Below, one piece after another: positions 8,712 to 17,180 of a DNA stretch of 30,724 nucleotides. Position 1 is the stretch's first letter. Each line of letters starts with the position of its first letter. The stretch lies in NCBI GenBank assembly GCA_027037025.1, contig JALWBS010000060.1, positions 1-30,724 on the forward strand. The letters are read 5' to 3'. The translations under genes were made by a program, and so were the position numbers. Under the pieces are notes generated by a model, which was given only the letters and a program-made list of their open reading frames with translations, was not told the origin of the DNA and did not search any database. Origin of the DNA: Desulfurococcales archaeon. GTDB lineage: Archaea > Thermoproteota > Thermoprotei_A > Sulfolobales > Ignisphaeraceae.

Positions 8712-9405
8712 CGTTGAGCACCTTAACCACAACGTTTCCTCTGGTGAGCTCGTTCAGCTTATCTATGACCTCACTCTGCATACCTGCTGGTATCTCGAGT
8801 TCGACGATCAGCGATCCGTCAGCTAACCAGTTACTCTTCTTCACTTCACCCATCTTAGACAACTGGGAAGCGACCCTCCCTGCGTATTTCGCTGGTACGT
8901 GTATCTGCAGAACTGCCTTCGCCAATCTTATGGGCAGTATCCGCGATATTGCCCTTACTATGTGTGGTACCTGCTCCTCAACACTTTTGTAAAGATCTAT
9001 CGCGACCCTAGCTTCCTCCAACGCTTTCTCTATCCTAGAAGGAGGAATGGGGGTCTTAGTTCTAGGGTCGATGGCTGACTTCGCTATGTAATTAACGATC
9101 TGCTTCTTCTTCATCTCGAGAAGCATCCTCCTCTGCTCCGATGTTAGCTGCAGTTCCCCTTTCCTAAGTATTTCCTCCGCAACCTTGTATACATCGTCTG
9201 TTCCAAAGATCTCCTTAAGCTCTTCCGGAGAGGCTTTCAATCCCTTTCTGACATCCTTGTACACGTAGTCCCCTACTAGAACCTTGTCTATCGGTATCTC
9301 CTCACCCTCCCTGAATCTGAAGGCCAGCTCCGGATTCACTAAGATCTCAAAGTGTTTCCCTCTTATGGTTATCCTAGCAACAACGTACTCCCGCCCTTTC
9401 CTCAT
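8704..9405 (-). CDS. sdo1: SBDS/Sdo1 ribosome maturation protein
   Basis: The 233-residue archaeal orthologue of the Shwachman-Bodian-Diamond syndrome protein, which in eukaryotes helps release eIF6 from 60S subunits. It shows the three-domain layout: an N-terminal FYSH-like domain with the VARITIRGKHFEILVNPELA opening, a central three-helix region (EQRRMLLEMKKKQIVNYIA) and a ferredoxin-like C-terminal domain. The start overlaps the psmA stop by 4 nt (ATGA) and the 3' end overlaps rrp4, so it is firmly inside the operon. Confidence 0.97.
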   Translation of the reverse strand: MRKGREYVVARITIRGKHFEILVNPELAFRFREGEEIPIDKVLVGDYVYKDVRKGLKASPEELKEIFGTDDVYKVAEEILRKGELQLTSEQRRMLLEMKKKQIVNYIAKSAIDPRTKTPIPPSRIEKALEEARVAIDLYKSVEEQVPHIVRAISRILPIRLAKAVLQIHVPAKYAGRVASQLSKMGEVKKSNWLADGSLIVELEIPAGMQSEVIDKLNELTRGNVVVKVLNVV

Positions 9406-10148
9406 GTTGTGACCCCCGCTTTCTCTAAGTACCTATGGGTTTCCTCCACGCTCATCTTCTTGAATACCTTCTCGTCTGCTCTGATATAACCAAGCTCAAC
9501 TCTCTCAACGTTCAGAGGTTCCTCTAGTGCTGCGCGCAATGCCCTTAATCCTAGCACTACGAGATCTTCTACCGTCATATCCTTTCTGTAGTGCTTCTCT
9601 ATGTATCCAATTACGGTCTGCTCCCCCGATCCTGCAGCGACTGCGTAGTACTTGAAGTAGAGACCGCTGGGCTCGGTTCTATAAAGCTCTATTCCTCTCT
9701 TACCTACGCCTGCCACTATCAACGACACTCCAAAGGGTCTAACACCTCCCTGCTGAGTGTATGCTTGCTTAATGTCGCAGATGTACTTAACCAGTAGCTC
9801 GACGTCTATGGCCTCGTCGTAAACGAGCCTATGTCTCACCGCTATAAGCCTAGCGTAGTCTATCAAGACCCTACCATCGTGTCCCAGACCCGAGAACGTC
9901 GCCCCTATGTGGGTATCTATCACGAAGACCTTCTCTAGGTTCAGAACGTCGTGGAGCGGTGCCACCTTCCTCCTTTCAGCCACTATCACTGCTCCATTGT
10001 CTGAGGCCAGCCCCATGGAGGTCCACCCTCGTCGTACTGCTTCAGCAGCGTACTCCACCTGGTAGAGCTTACCATCGGGAGAGAATATCGTCAGCGCTCT
10101 ATCGTAACCCATCGCAGCAGGTAGGAAGGCCACGTCTTCGCACCCCAT
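9402..10148 (-). CDS. psmA: 20S proteasome alpha subunit
   Basis: A 248-residue alpha subunit that forms the outer gating rings of the 20S proteasome. The alpha-type N-terminal gate and H0 helix are clear (YDRALTIFSPDGKLYQVEYA followed by AEAVRRG), as is the GVRPFGVSLIVAGVG segment. The ATG at 10148 has an extra about 12 residues before the YDRA motif, normal for archaea. A TATA box about 25 nt upstream (10171-10178) implies a leaderless mRNA from this start. It is the first gene of the exosome operon. Confidence 0.98.
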   Translation of the reverse strand: MGCEDVAFLPAAMGYDRALTIFSPDGKLYQVEYAAEAVRRGWTSMGLASDNGAVIVAERRKVAPLHDVLNLEKVFVIDTHIGATFSGLGHDGRVLIDYARLIAVRHRLVYDEAIDVELLVKYICDIKQAYTQQGGVRPFGVSLIVAGVGKRGIELYRTEPSGLYFKYYAVAAGSGEQTVIGYIEKHYRKDMTVEDLVVLGLRALRAALEEPLNVERVELGYIRADEKVFKKMSVEETHRYLEKAGVTT

Positions 10149-10170
10149 GAGCTACAGCTGTTCGCACCAA

Positions 10171-10178
10171 ATTTAAAT
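10171..10178 (-). promoter_or_regulatory. psmA: TATA box of the psmA-exosome operon
   Basis: ATTTAAAT centred about 26 nt before the psmA ATG. That spacing predicts a leaderless transcript. The element lies just beyond the 3' end of the box C/D sRNA at 10190-10243, which runs in the same direction. Confidence 0.6.
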
Positions 10179-10189
10179 GGATATTGAGC

Positions 10190-10243
10190 TCAGTGGGTAG
10201 TCCCTACAATCACCGTTCAGCACGCAGCCGTGGGATTCATCAT
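10190..10243 (-). ncRNA. box C/D sRNA (candidate A), guide to 16S rRNA
   Basis: On the minus strand: C box ATGATGA (10243-10237), 16-nt guide, D' box CTGA (10220-10217), 3-nt spacer, C' box GTGATTG (10213-10207), 13-nt guide, D box CTGA (10193-10190). C, D' and D are exact; C' is 5 of 7. A 3-bp terminal stem AGC/GCT (10247-10245 with 10189-10187) closes it. The second guide contains GGACTACC, the complement of the universally conserved GGUAGUCC near position 800 of 16S rRNA. By the fifth-nucleotide rule this predicts 2'-O-methylation at U801 (E. coli numbering). Target matching is from memory. Confidence 0.8.
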
Positions 10244-10288
10244 TGCTGTTCCAGCAGCACTGGTTCAGTATTCGCCTACCTCCCAACC

Positions 10289-10295
10289 TTTAAAA
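10289..10295 (+). promoter_or_regulatory. TATA box of orc1/cdc6
   Basis: TTTAAAA about 44 nt upstream of the ATG at 10336, with start expected near 10318. A strong GGAGGTG ribosome-binding site (10319-10325) ends 10 nt before the ATG. The element is nearly self-complementary and might also fire toward the sRNA on the other strand. Confidence 0.55.
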
Positions 10296-10335
10296 CCACG
10301 TTCTTCCCCTTCTTCTATGGAGGTGCCCGAATCTT

Positions 10336-11568
10336 ATGGTGTCAGCTCGGGACCTGCTCGAAAGTGTCATTAGGCGCATGTCCGTGTTCAAGAACAAGGA
10401 TGCGCTGTACCCAGAGTACGTACCGGATCGCTTACCTCATAGAGAAGAGCAGCTCAAACAGCTTGCAGAGATCTTCCGAGTGATGATAACCGCTCCTGGA
10501 ACGGCGAGCGCTAGAGCAATGCTCGTAGGAGGCGTAGGTGTTGGGAAGACCGTGACAGCGCGTGTCTTCGGCAACGTGCTAAGCAACTTAGCTAGAGAGC
10601 AAGGAATAGAGCTTAGGTACATACACATAAACTGTCATAGGGATCGAACACTGTACGAGGTAGTGGCGGAGATGGTTAGGCAGGTTGGTGCCCCCATACC
10701 TCTCCGAGGGCTTTCTCCCAGAGAAATGATGCTAGCCTTAATGAACTACATGGAGCGCCACAACCTGTACGCGCTGGTCACGCTAGACGAATTCGATTAC
10801 TTTGTGAGCGTTGCTGGGAACGACGCTGTGTACTTCATCGTTAGACTCTACGACGAGTACCCTGATGCTAAGAAGAGGATGAGCTTCGTTTTCATAGCAC
10901 GGAACCTATCCTCTCTAGACTACCTAGACCCGGCTACAATGAGCTACATCCTCAAGCACGTCATAAAGTTCGAGCCTTACCGATCCAGCGAGCTCTTCGA
11001 CATCCTAGCGGATAGGAGAGACAGAGCTTTTCACGAAGGTACGGTGGATGATGATGTGCTTCAGTACATAGCCGATACCGAGGGCGTAGACAAAGGTGGT
11101 GAAGGTAACGCCAGAGCAGCGATAGAGACCCTGCTACTAGCAGGAGAGGCAGCGGACTACGAGCACAGCCATCGAGTGACTATTGAGCACGTTAGGAAGG
11201 CGCTAAGCCATGTACATCATGACATTGTTAGGATAGCCGATGCGCTACCCTACCTCCAGCTTCACGAGCTACTCCTTCTCAAGGCTATAGTTAGGGTGCT
11301 TCGACGAAAGAACGAGCCTTACGCAAGAATAGGAGAAGTAGAAGACGAGTACCGCAACCTATGCCCGCTCTACGGCGAGGAGCCGAGGAAACACACGCAG
11401 GTCTACGAATACGTGAACAACCTGAAGAAGATGGGTATCATAGAAGCACGCGTTTCAGGGAAAGGGTTTAGAGGTAGATCGACACTGATATCAGTCATCG
11501 CACCTCTCGATGCGTTAGAGAAGCAGGTGGATGCACTGATCGAAAAACGCTTATCGAGGATTCGGTAA
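10336..11568 (+). CDS. cdc6: Orc1/Cdc6 replication initiator
   Basis: A 410-residue archaeal origin-recognition/MCM-loader AAA+ protein. The N-terminal LYPEYVPDRLPHREEQLKQL motif is diagnostic. Walker A is GGVGVGKT (65-72), with valines where the family usually has threonines (GxTGTGKT). Walker B is LVTLDEFD (148-154), sensor 1 lies in FVFIARN, and a C-terminal winged helix begins near residue 310. It binds origin repeats (ORB) and recruits MCM. The initiator, MCM, GINS and both RFC genes all lie within 7 kb. Which paralogue it is cannot be decided here. No origin repeats were recognised next to it. Confidence 0.97.
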   Translation: MVSARDLLESVIRRMSVFKNKDALYPEYVPDRLPHREEQLKQLAEIFRVMITAPGTASARAMLVGGVGVGKTVTARVFGNVLSNLAREQGIELRYIHINCHRDRTLYEVVAEMVRQVGAPIPLRGLSPREMMLALMNYMERHNLYALVTLDEFDYFVSVAGNDAVYFIVRLYDEYPDAKKRMSFVFIARNLSSLDYLDPATMSYILKHVIKFEPYRSSELFDILADRRDRAFHEGTVDDDVLQYIADTEGVDKGGEGNARAAIETLLLAGEAADYEHSHRVTIEHVRKALSHVHHDIVRIADALPYLQLHELLLLKAIVRVLRRKNEPYARIGEVEDEYRNLCPLYGEEPRKHTQVYEYVNNLKKMGIIEARVSGKGFRGRSTLISVIAPLDALEKQVDALIEKRLSRIR

Positions 11569-11571
11569 CTC

Positions 11572-11578
11572 TATATAA
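11572..11578 (+). promoter_or_regulatory. TATA box of the small winged-helix gene
   Basis: TATATAA immediately after the cdc6 stop, centred 28 nt before the ATG at 11603. This is compatible with a leaderless or very short-leader mRNA. Confidence 0.6.
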
Positions 11579-11602
11579 ACACGCTGAATATGTGGGTGCG
11601 TT

Positions 11603-11932
11603 ATGAATCAATGGCTCTGCCCAGAATCGAGTACTTCCAACGAAGAGAGCGAGCTCATACCGGTACTGAGCAAGAAATGTGTTTGGAACATAGTGAGAGT
11701 TCTGCTACGCAGTCGAAGCAACATCGTGAACATAACTGCCTTGGTTAACGCTCTACGTGCTAACTACGACTACGTGGCTAAGTGCTTGAGAATCATGGAG
11801 AAATACGGGATGATCGAGACCGCTAAGATTGGTAGGCTTAGGCTCGTGAAGCTCAATACGGATAACGACATCGTGGCTAAAATGATCGAATTGCTTAGCA
11901 ATGATAAGAGTGTTAGCTCTTCTTCTTTGTGA
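11603..11932 (+). CDS. small winged helix-turn-helix protein
   Basis: 109 residues. Residues 20-95 look like a winged-helix DNA-binding domain: helix KKCVWNIVRVLLRS, a second helix ITALVNALRANYDYVAKCL as the recognition unit, then MEKYGMIETAKIGRLRLVKL as the final helix and wing. Two flanking tails are Ser/Glu rich. Transcriptional-regulator annotation is the usual default for such proteins, but a DNA-replication accessory role is equally possible given the neighbours cdc6 and rfcL. It has its own TATA box. The last 20 nt overlap, tail to tail, the 3' end of rfcL. Confidence 0.7.
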   Translation: MNQWLCPESSTSNEESELIPVLSKKCVWNIVRVLLRSRSNIVNITALVNALRANYDYVAKCLRIMEKYGMIETAKIGRLRLVKLNTDNDIVAKMIELLSNDKSVSSSSL

Positions 11933-13388
11933 ACGAGAGCAACGATGTTGATGTTCCAACCTCCTTCTTCCTTCTACTTCTCCCACTTCCTCTACCCGTA
12001 GATTTTGTGGATTCCGTTGTTTCTCGAGCTACGGTAGTCATGGTTCTAGCCATGGCTTCTTCCATAGCTTCTCTCTGCATCATCTCCTTGTACTTCCTGT
12101 AGTACGCAAGGACTTCGTCCTTCATCGGTCCCGCTAGGTACTCAACCATTTTCTCGCTCATTCCCAAGCCTATGGCTAGACGAGCAGCGTAATCGGGATT
12201 GGATCTGAATATGACCATTAGTATCGGCATAACCTCGCTCTTTGCTGTAGCCATCGAGATGTGTTCGTGAGTTGCTATGAGCTTCGCTATGTCGTCCCTG
12301 AGAGCCCTAACATCCTTAGTCCTTGACAACATCACCAACCTTTGAGGAAATGAGTATCTGACCCACCTATACTTATCCTTGGGATTGTTTCGAGCAGCCA
12401 ATGCTACTCCCGCAGTCATGAGGTCTATAGCGTATGCTAGAAGACCCCAGTCACCTGTCTTCACTATCCTACCGAGGTACACGTCCGCTTTGCTCAGAGC
12501 TTCGAAGGCTCTAGCTCTATCTTCGGGATCCGTGTATTGATTAGGTATGTTCTCGAGGAGCCACAGCTTTGCTTGATCGTAATCCAGCTGGCTCTGCGAC
12601 AGCGCCATCTTGGCTTGCCATGCGTAACGAGCCGAAAAGATGTTCCTCAGCGTTTCGAAGGGGTCGTGCTCCCTATCCCTAGGCTTAACGAGTTCCTTAA
12701 CTAGGGATAGCGTGACCTTTCCGTATCCTTCACCAACGGCTTGCAGATCGTTTATCGCTGATCTTAGATCGCCTTCCGATCTCTCGGCTATGTACTTCAA
12801 AGCCTCTTCCTCGCAGTACAGACCTTCCTTCCTACATATCGTAGAAAGGACTTTAACAACGTCGTACTTGGATAACCGCTTGAACTGTATCATTTCGGAA
12901 ACCTCCCTCAAAGGTCTCAGCTTCTGATCCCATGGATCGTTCGCCGTCATCACGATCGGTGAAGGACTCAACTTTATCAAGTGGAGTATCGCTTCTAGAC
13001 CCCCAGCATCTTCGCGTCCTGCGATACCATCAACTTCATCGAGTAGAATTAACTTCTTCTTCGCACCAAACAAGCTGTTGCTCATCGCTGCGCGAGCCGC
13101 TATCCTCTCTATATCGCTTTTCCTCCTGAAGTCACTCGCGTTCATCTCTATGATTTCGTATCCGAACTCGTGCGCAGCAGCCTCAACGAGACTCGTCTTA
13201 CCGCATCCCGGAGGACCGTACAACAACGCTGCTCTCTTCGGCACGTTTGGCCACTTCCTAAGCCACTCAACGAACTTGGCCTTAGCATCCTCTTGATTTA
13301 CAACCTCGGCTATCCTCTTAGGTCTGTACTTGATCACCCATGGAATCCTCTTATCTACTCCTTCAGACAAACTGCTCGCCTCTAACAC
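11913..13388 (-). CDS. rfcL: replication factor C large subunit
   Basis: The 491-residue clamp-loader large subunit that opens PCNA with RfcS. Walker A is YGPPGCGKT (57-65) and Walker B is LILLDEVD (113-120). The family opening WVIKYRPKRIAEVVNQE is present, and there is no SRC motif, as expected for the large subunit. The C-terminus is a basic Ser/Thr-rich tail ending TSLLSFTKKKS, a weak PCNA-interacting box lacking the leading Gln and second aromatic residue. The longest start is GTG 13388. TTG 13370, preceded by GAGGCGAG, is an equally plausible start giving 485 residues. It lies 41 nt after rfcS. Confidence 0.97.
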   Translation of the reverse strand: MLEASSLSEGVDKRIPWVIKYRPKRIAEVVNQEDAKAKFVEWLRKWPNVPKRAALLYGPPGCGKTSLVEAAAHEFGYEIIEMNASDFRRKSDIERIAARAAMSNSLFGAKKKLILLDEVDGIAGREDAGGLEAILHLIKLSPSPIVMTANDPWDQKLRPLREVSEMIQFKRLSKYDVVKVLSTICRKEGLYCEEEALKYIAERSEGDLRSAINDLQAVGEGYGKVTLSLVKELVKPRDREHDPFETLRNIFSARYAWQAKMALSQSQLDYDQAKLWLLENIPNQYTDPEDRARAFEALSKADVYLGRIVKTGDWGLLAYAIDLMTAGVALAARNNPKDKYRWVRYSFPQRLVMLSRTKDVRALRDDIAKLIATHEHISMATAKSEVMPILMVIFRSNPDYAARLAIGLGMSEKMVEYLAGPMKDEVLAYYRKYKEMMQREAMEEAMARTMTTVARETTESTKSTGRGSGRSRRKKEVGTSTSLLSFTKKKS

Positions 13389-13429
13389 TATTCGCTAAAG
13401 ACGTAATATCGGTATGCAGCTCCACAGAG

Positions 13430-14422
13430 CTACGCCCGGAACCCAGCCTTCTTTCCCAACAACGCCATCTTCGCTAATAGCGCTGTAAGCTGTATCTCAT
13501 CGTCGGCACCCTCAACAATCCTAAACTCCGTTTCACCTATGTAGTCGGCCAACTCGACCCTAACCTCTTCAGGTAGCTTCAGATCTGCAGAGAACACTTC
13601 TCTGTGCATCTGCTTTAATACATCCACACCGCTAATCCCGTAGTTGACCATCAGCGTTCTCAGCTTATCTCGAGCCTCAGTAAACTTTCCGGAAAGCGCT
13701 AAGTAAACGATTTCACGAATTTCCTTGGGATGCGCTAAACCAACAACCTTGTAAACGTGGGCAACCGTTACCTCTCCCAACGCTGCCGCCGCTTGAAGAA
13801 TGTTTATAGCCTTCCTCATATCTCCGGAACTTATCTCGTAGATAACGTCTAGAGCGTCATCGTGGCAAACAACGTTCTCTTGCTGACATATCCACTTCAA
13901 CCTCGACACAACATCTTCTTTCTTAAGCGGTGTGAACCTAAAGACGGCACATCTAGACTGTATGGGTTCTATGATCTTGCTGGGGTAGTTCGCTATCAAT
14001 ATGAATCTCGTAGTTTCGACATACATCTCCATCAATCTCCTCAGCGCTTGCTGTGCATCAGCGGTCATGTTATCCGCTTCATCGAGTAGCACGATCTTGA
14101 ACGGCACATCCCCTGGAAGCTTACTGCGTGCAAACTCCTTGACTTTAGTCCTTATCACAGCTATACCTCTCTCATCGCTAGCGTTGAGCTCGAGAACGTA
14201 CTTCCTCCAATCCTCACCGTACAGATCGTGTGCTAAGGCTAGAGCCGTAGTCGTCTTCCCTGTACCCGGGGGACCCGCAAAGAGTAAGTGCGGCATGTTC
14301 TTCTCTTCAACAAACTTCATCAACCTCTTAACTATCTCTTCCTGATTAACCAATTCCTTCAAAGATCTTGGTCTATACTTTTCGGCCCATAGAAGCTCAG
14401 CAAACTTCTCGGAAGCACTCAT
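13430..14422 (-). CDS. rfcS: replication factor C small subunit
   Basis: A 330-residue clamp-loader small subunit. Walker A is GPPGTGKT (50-57), Walker B is VLLDEADNM, and the SRC arginine-finger motif lies in PIQSRCAVFRF. The N-terminal LWAEKYRPRSLKELVNQEE is the RFC box. I chose ATG 14422: GGGAGTGG lies just upstream, whereas GTG 14437 would consume that ribosome-binding site. Four RfcS with one RfcL form the archaeal RFC. It heads the rfcS-rfcL operon. No intein is present. Confidence 0.98.
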   Translation of the reverse strand: MSASEKFAELLWAEKYRPRSLKELVNQEEIVKRLMKFVEEKNMPHLLFAGPPGTGKTTTALALAHDLYGEDWRKYVLELNASDERGIAVIRTKVKEFARSKLPGDVPFKIVLLDEADNMTADAQQALRRLMEMYVETTRFILIANYPSKIIEPIQSRCAVFRFTPLKKEDVVSRLKWICQQENVVCHDDALDVIYEISSGDMRKAINILQAAAALGEVTVAHVYKVVGLAHPKEIREIVYLALSGKFTEARDKLRTLMVNYGISGVDVLKQMHREVFSADLKLPEEVRVELADYIGETEFRIVEGADDEIQLTALLAKMALLGKKAGFRA

Positions 14423-14470
14423 TTCCACTCCCTTCACAACAATATCCTCTTCGGGATCCTAATAACGCTA

Positions 14471-14480
14471 TAGATATATC
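14471..14480 (-). promoter_or_regulatory. TATA box of rfcS-rfcL
   Basis: GATATATCTA on the minus strand, about 50 nt upstream of ATG 14422, giving a leader of about 28 nt that contains the GGGAGTGG site. Confidence 0.5.
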
Positions 14481-14523
14481 ACACAGTTTCGAGCAACCCT
14501 CTATTACTAAAAGCGCTAGGAAA

Positions 14524-14531
14524 CTTACATA
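14524..14531 (+). promoter_or_regulatory. TATA-like element of gins-mcm
   Basis: TTACATAT centred about 24 nt upstream of ATG 14552. This spacing suggests a leaderless transcript and supports that start over the upstream in-frame TTG at 14534. Confidence 0.5.
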
Positions 14532-14551
14532 TCTTGGGATGGCGCAGCAGT

Positions 14552-15118
14552 ATGCCTAGGGCGCTGGAGTTGCTAGAGCTAGAGCTTCTGAAGTTAGCGT
14601 TCGAGCTTAGGAGCATCAGGATCGCGGTGATTGGCGACGTTGGGGATCTGCCATTCATCGAAGTTCCGCTGAAACGAGGCATAGAGATCTCTATCCCTAG
14701 ATGGTTAGCAAAGATCCTTCTATCAAGAGGCTTGGCTACGCACGTTGAAGAGGGGTCTGTTAGGAGACACATATCAAAGGTGATGTTTGCGCACAGCGTA
14801 TCCCAAACGAAGAGCCTTCCGCAACTCGAAGACTTCTTCTATCTCTCATCGAACGAGGAACTTAGGAGAGAGATGGAGGAAGCGCAGAGAAACCTCGATT
14901 TCGAAGCAATTAAAGGTTTAAGTAAGGCGTTGAAGCATTACAACGCGATAGCATCCAAGCGTTTGAGTGCAATACTAAGAGCGTTGTCCCTAGAGGGGTA
15001 CTCATCTATAGAGCGTTCGCTATCGATAGAGGAGAAAGTTCTTGCTAACTCGATAACGCGAATGTTGGAGTCTTGGAAAAAGACCTTCTTATCCATCGAG
15101 CTCGGTGAAGAGAGATGA
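14552..15118 (+). CDS. gins23: GINS complex subunit (Gins23 type)
   Basis: A 188-residue GINS protein of the CMG-like replicative helicase. The sequence is divergent but the order is typical. There is a small N-terminal beta domain (RIAVIGDVGDLPFIEVPLKR, then GIEISIPRWLAKILLSRGLA), which in Gins23/Psf2-3-like proteins precedes an alpha-helical domain. The call is strongly supported by the 4-nt ATGA overlap with mcm, a gene pair conserved in Sulfolobales and other Crenarchaeota. ATG 14552 is preferred because it lies about 24 nt from a TATA-like element. Confidence 0.88.
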   Translation: MPRALELLELELLKLAFELRSIRIAVIGDVGDLPFIEVPLKRGIEISIPRWLAKILLSRGLATHVEEGSVRRHISKVMFAHSVSQTKSLPQLEDFFYLSSNEELRREMEEAQRNLDFEAIKGLSKALKHYNAIASKRLSAILRALSLEGYSSIERSLSIEEKVLANSITRMLESWKKTFLSIELGEER

Positions 15119-17151
15119 GCATCGGCGAAGAGGTTGTTCACGAAGAAGAGATTCTGAGAGAAGTTGCGGAGGAATTCGTGCGAGATAGGTGCATGGATAA
15201 GATTAAGCAGATGATTCTGAGGAACGATAATAGCGTTGAGATAGACTTTAACGAGCTCTTGGACTTCTCAACAGAGTTAGCCACGTTCATAGTCAATAAC
15301 CCTGAAAGAGCGATAGCAACGATATCAGAGATCATAAAATCCATCGTGTCCGAGGTCGATGAAGAGTATAGCCAGAGATTTCGGAGATTCATCCCGAGAT
15401 TTAGAAACCTTCCTACAACAAGGCTTAGGGAGCTAAGGAGCGAACACATCGGCAAGCTCATAGCGTTAGAAGGGATCATAGTTAGAGCTACGCCCCCCAA
15501 ACAGAAGATCGTTAAAGCGGTCTTCGTGCATGAGCCCTGCGGTTACGAATTCGAAATGGAGATTGAAGGAGATACAATAGATAAACCAGTGATATGCCCT
15601 AACTGTGGAAAGTCCTCTGGGTTTAGACTCAAACTAGAGTCATGTGTTTACGAGGATTTCCAGAGATTGGTTCTTCAAGAACGGCCCGAGGACGTGCCAG
15701 CGGGTCAGATTCCACGATCAATAGAGGTGGACGTAAGAGGTTCTCTCGTAGACGTAGCTAGGCCTGGAGATAGGGTAACAGTGGTAGGCATTCTGAAGCT
15801 TAGAAGACCTAGTTCCGTTAGGAAGTACCCATCGATATACGATGCTTACATAGATGCTAACAACATAGTCGTGTCTCAGAGAGTTCTGGAGGAGATTGAG
15901 ATCTCGGAAGATGATGAGAGGAAGATTAGGGAGCTCTCTAAGGATCCGCTTATACGTAGAAAGATCGTGGCCTCCATAGCTCCTGGAATATACGGTATGT
16001 GGGATATCAAGGAGGCTATAGCGCTGCTGCTCTTCGGTGGGGTTCCTAAGATGCTGCCTGATGGTACCAGAATCCGCGGAGACATACATGTTCTTATAAT
16101 AGGCGATCCTGGGACCGCTAAGTCGCAACTACTTCAATACGTAGCCAAGATAGCGCCGCGTGCTGTATATACGACGGGGAAGGGATCGACAGCTGCTGGT
16201 TTAACGGCTGCCGTGGTCAAGGATAAGAGTGGAGAGTACTACCTAGAGGCAGGAGCTCTGGTACTAGCAGATGGCGGTGTTGCATGCATAGACGAGATAG
16301 ATAAGATGGATGATAAGGATAGGGTGGCCATACACGAAGCCATGGAGCAGCAGACCGTCTCCATAGCGAAAGCGGGAATCGTTGCGAGACTCAACGCCAG
16401 GGCATCAGTGCTGGCAGCTGGGAACCCAAAGTACGGTAGATACCTACCCAACAGATCGCTAGCTGATAACGTCAACCTTCCCCCTACCATACTATCTAGA
16501 TTCGATTTGATATTCGTGATCAGAGATACGCCTAGTCCAGAGAGGGATAGAATGTTAGCTCGCTACATAACCGTGGTTCACGGTGAGCCGAGCGATGTTA
16601 GACCCTTCATACCCACAGACCTTCTCCGCAAATACATAGCATATGCTCGAAAGAACGTGAGACCTAGGTTAACTGAGGAAGCCAAGAAACTCATTGAAGA
16701 TTTCTTCGTTGAAATGCGTCGCAAGAGCCTTGAGAACCCAGAAGCGCCGATAGCGATAACAGCTAGGCAATTGGAAGCATTGATAAGGTTAGCCGAAGCA
16801 CACGCTAAAATGGCTTTGAAGAGCGAGGTTACAGCAGAAGATGCGGCTGAAGCTATAAGGCTTATGAAGAGCATGCTTGAAAGCGTCGGCATAGATGTTG
16901 AGAGCGGGGAGGTCGACGTCGATGTTATTATGACGGGCAAACCCAAATCAACGAGAGAAAAGTACCTAGTCCTCGAAGACATAATAAAGGAGTTGGCGAA
17001 GGAAGAAGGTTGTGCAAAGATAAGAGATATCGTATCAAAGGCTAAGCAACGGGGACTCGAAGAGAAATTCGTAGAGGAAGCCCTTAGGAAGATGCGGAAG
17101 GAGGGCTTGATATACGAAAGAGGACCCGCATGCTACGCCCCTGTTCCCTAA
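15115..17151 (+). CDS. mcm: replicative helicase MCM
   Basis: A 678-residue homohexameric 3'-5' DNA helicase. The N-terminal domain has a zinc-binding site near residues 139-165 (HEPCGYEF then CPNCGKSSG, with the first ligand a histidine). The ATPase core has Walker A GDPGTAKSQ (about 330), Walker B VACIDEIDKM (about 390) and the SRFD arginine finger (about 460). A C-terminal winged helix begins near residue 615. No intein or truncation. It is co-transcribed with gins23 through a 4-nt overlap, and with cdc6 and RFC nearby forms a replication neighbourhood. Confidence 0.99.
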   Translation: MSIGEEVVHEEEILREVAEEFVRDRCMDKIKQMILRNDNSVEIDFNELLDFSTELATFIVNNPERAIATISEIIKSIVSEVDEEYSQRFRRFIPRFRNLPTTRLRELRSEHIGKLIALEGIIVRATPPKQKIVKAVFVHEPCGYEFEMEIEGDTIDKPVICPNCGKSSGFRLKLESCVYEDFQRLVLQERPEDVPAGQIPRSIEVDVRGSLVDVARPGDRVTVVGILKLRRPSSVRKYPSIYDAYIDANNIVVSQRVLEEIEISEDDERKIRELSKDPLIRRKIVASIAPGIYGMWDIKEAIALLLFGGVPKMLPDGTRIRGDIHVLIIGDPGTAKSQLLQYVAKIAPRAVYTTGKGSTAAGLTAAVVKDKSGEYYLEAGALVLADGGVACIDEIDKMDDKDRVAIHEAMEQQTVSIAKAGIVARLNARASVLAAGNPKYGRYLPNRSLADNVNLPPTILSRFDLIFVIRDTPSPERDRMLARYITVVHGEPSDVRPFIPTDLLRKYIAYARKNVRPRLTEEAKKLIEDFFVEMRRKSLENPEAPIAITARQLEALIRLAEAHAKMALKSEVTAEDAAEAIRLMKSMLESVGIDVESGEVDVDVIMTGKPKSTREKYLVLEDIIKELAKEEGCAKIRDIVSKAKQRGLEEKFVEEALRKMRKEGLIYERGPACYAPVP

Positions 17152-17180
17152 CCTTTGATCAGCTTCGACATTCACACAGC

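Noticed and set aside
10149..10335. Possible replication origin beside orc1/cdc6
   Set aside because: No ORB-type repeats seen; the spacer is explained by an sRNA gene and two promoters.
12931..12962. GTGATGA C-box-like motif on the minus strand inside rfcL
   Set aside because: No D-type box follows at guide distance; it is coding sequence.
14479..14772. Minus-strand frame antisense to gins23
   Set aside because: Shadow of gins23; Ser-rich composition and no ribosome-binding site.
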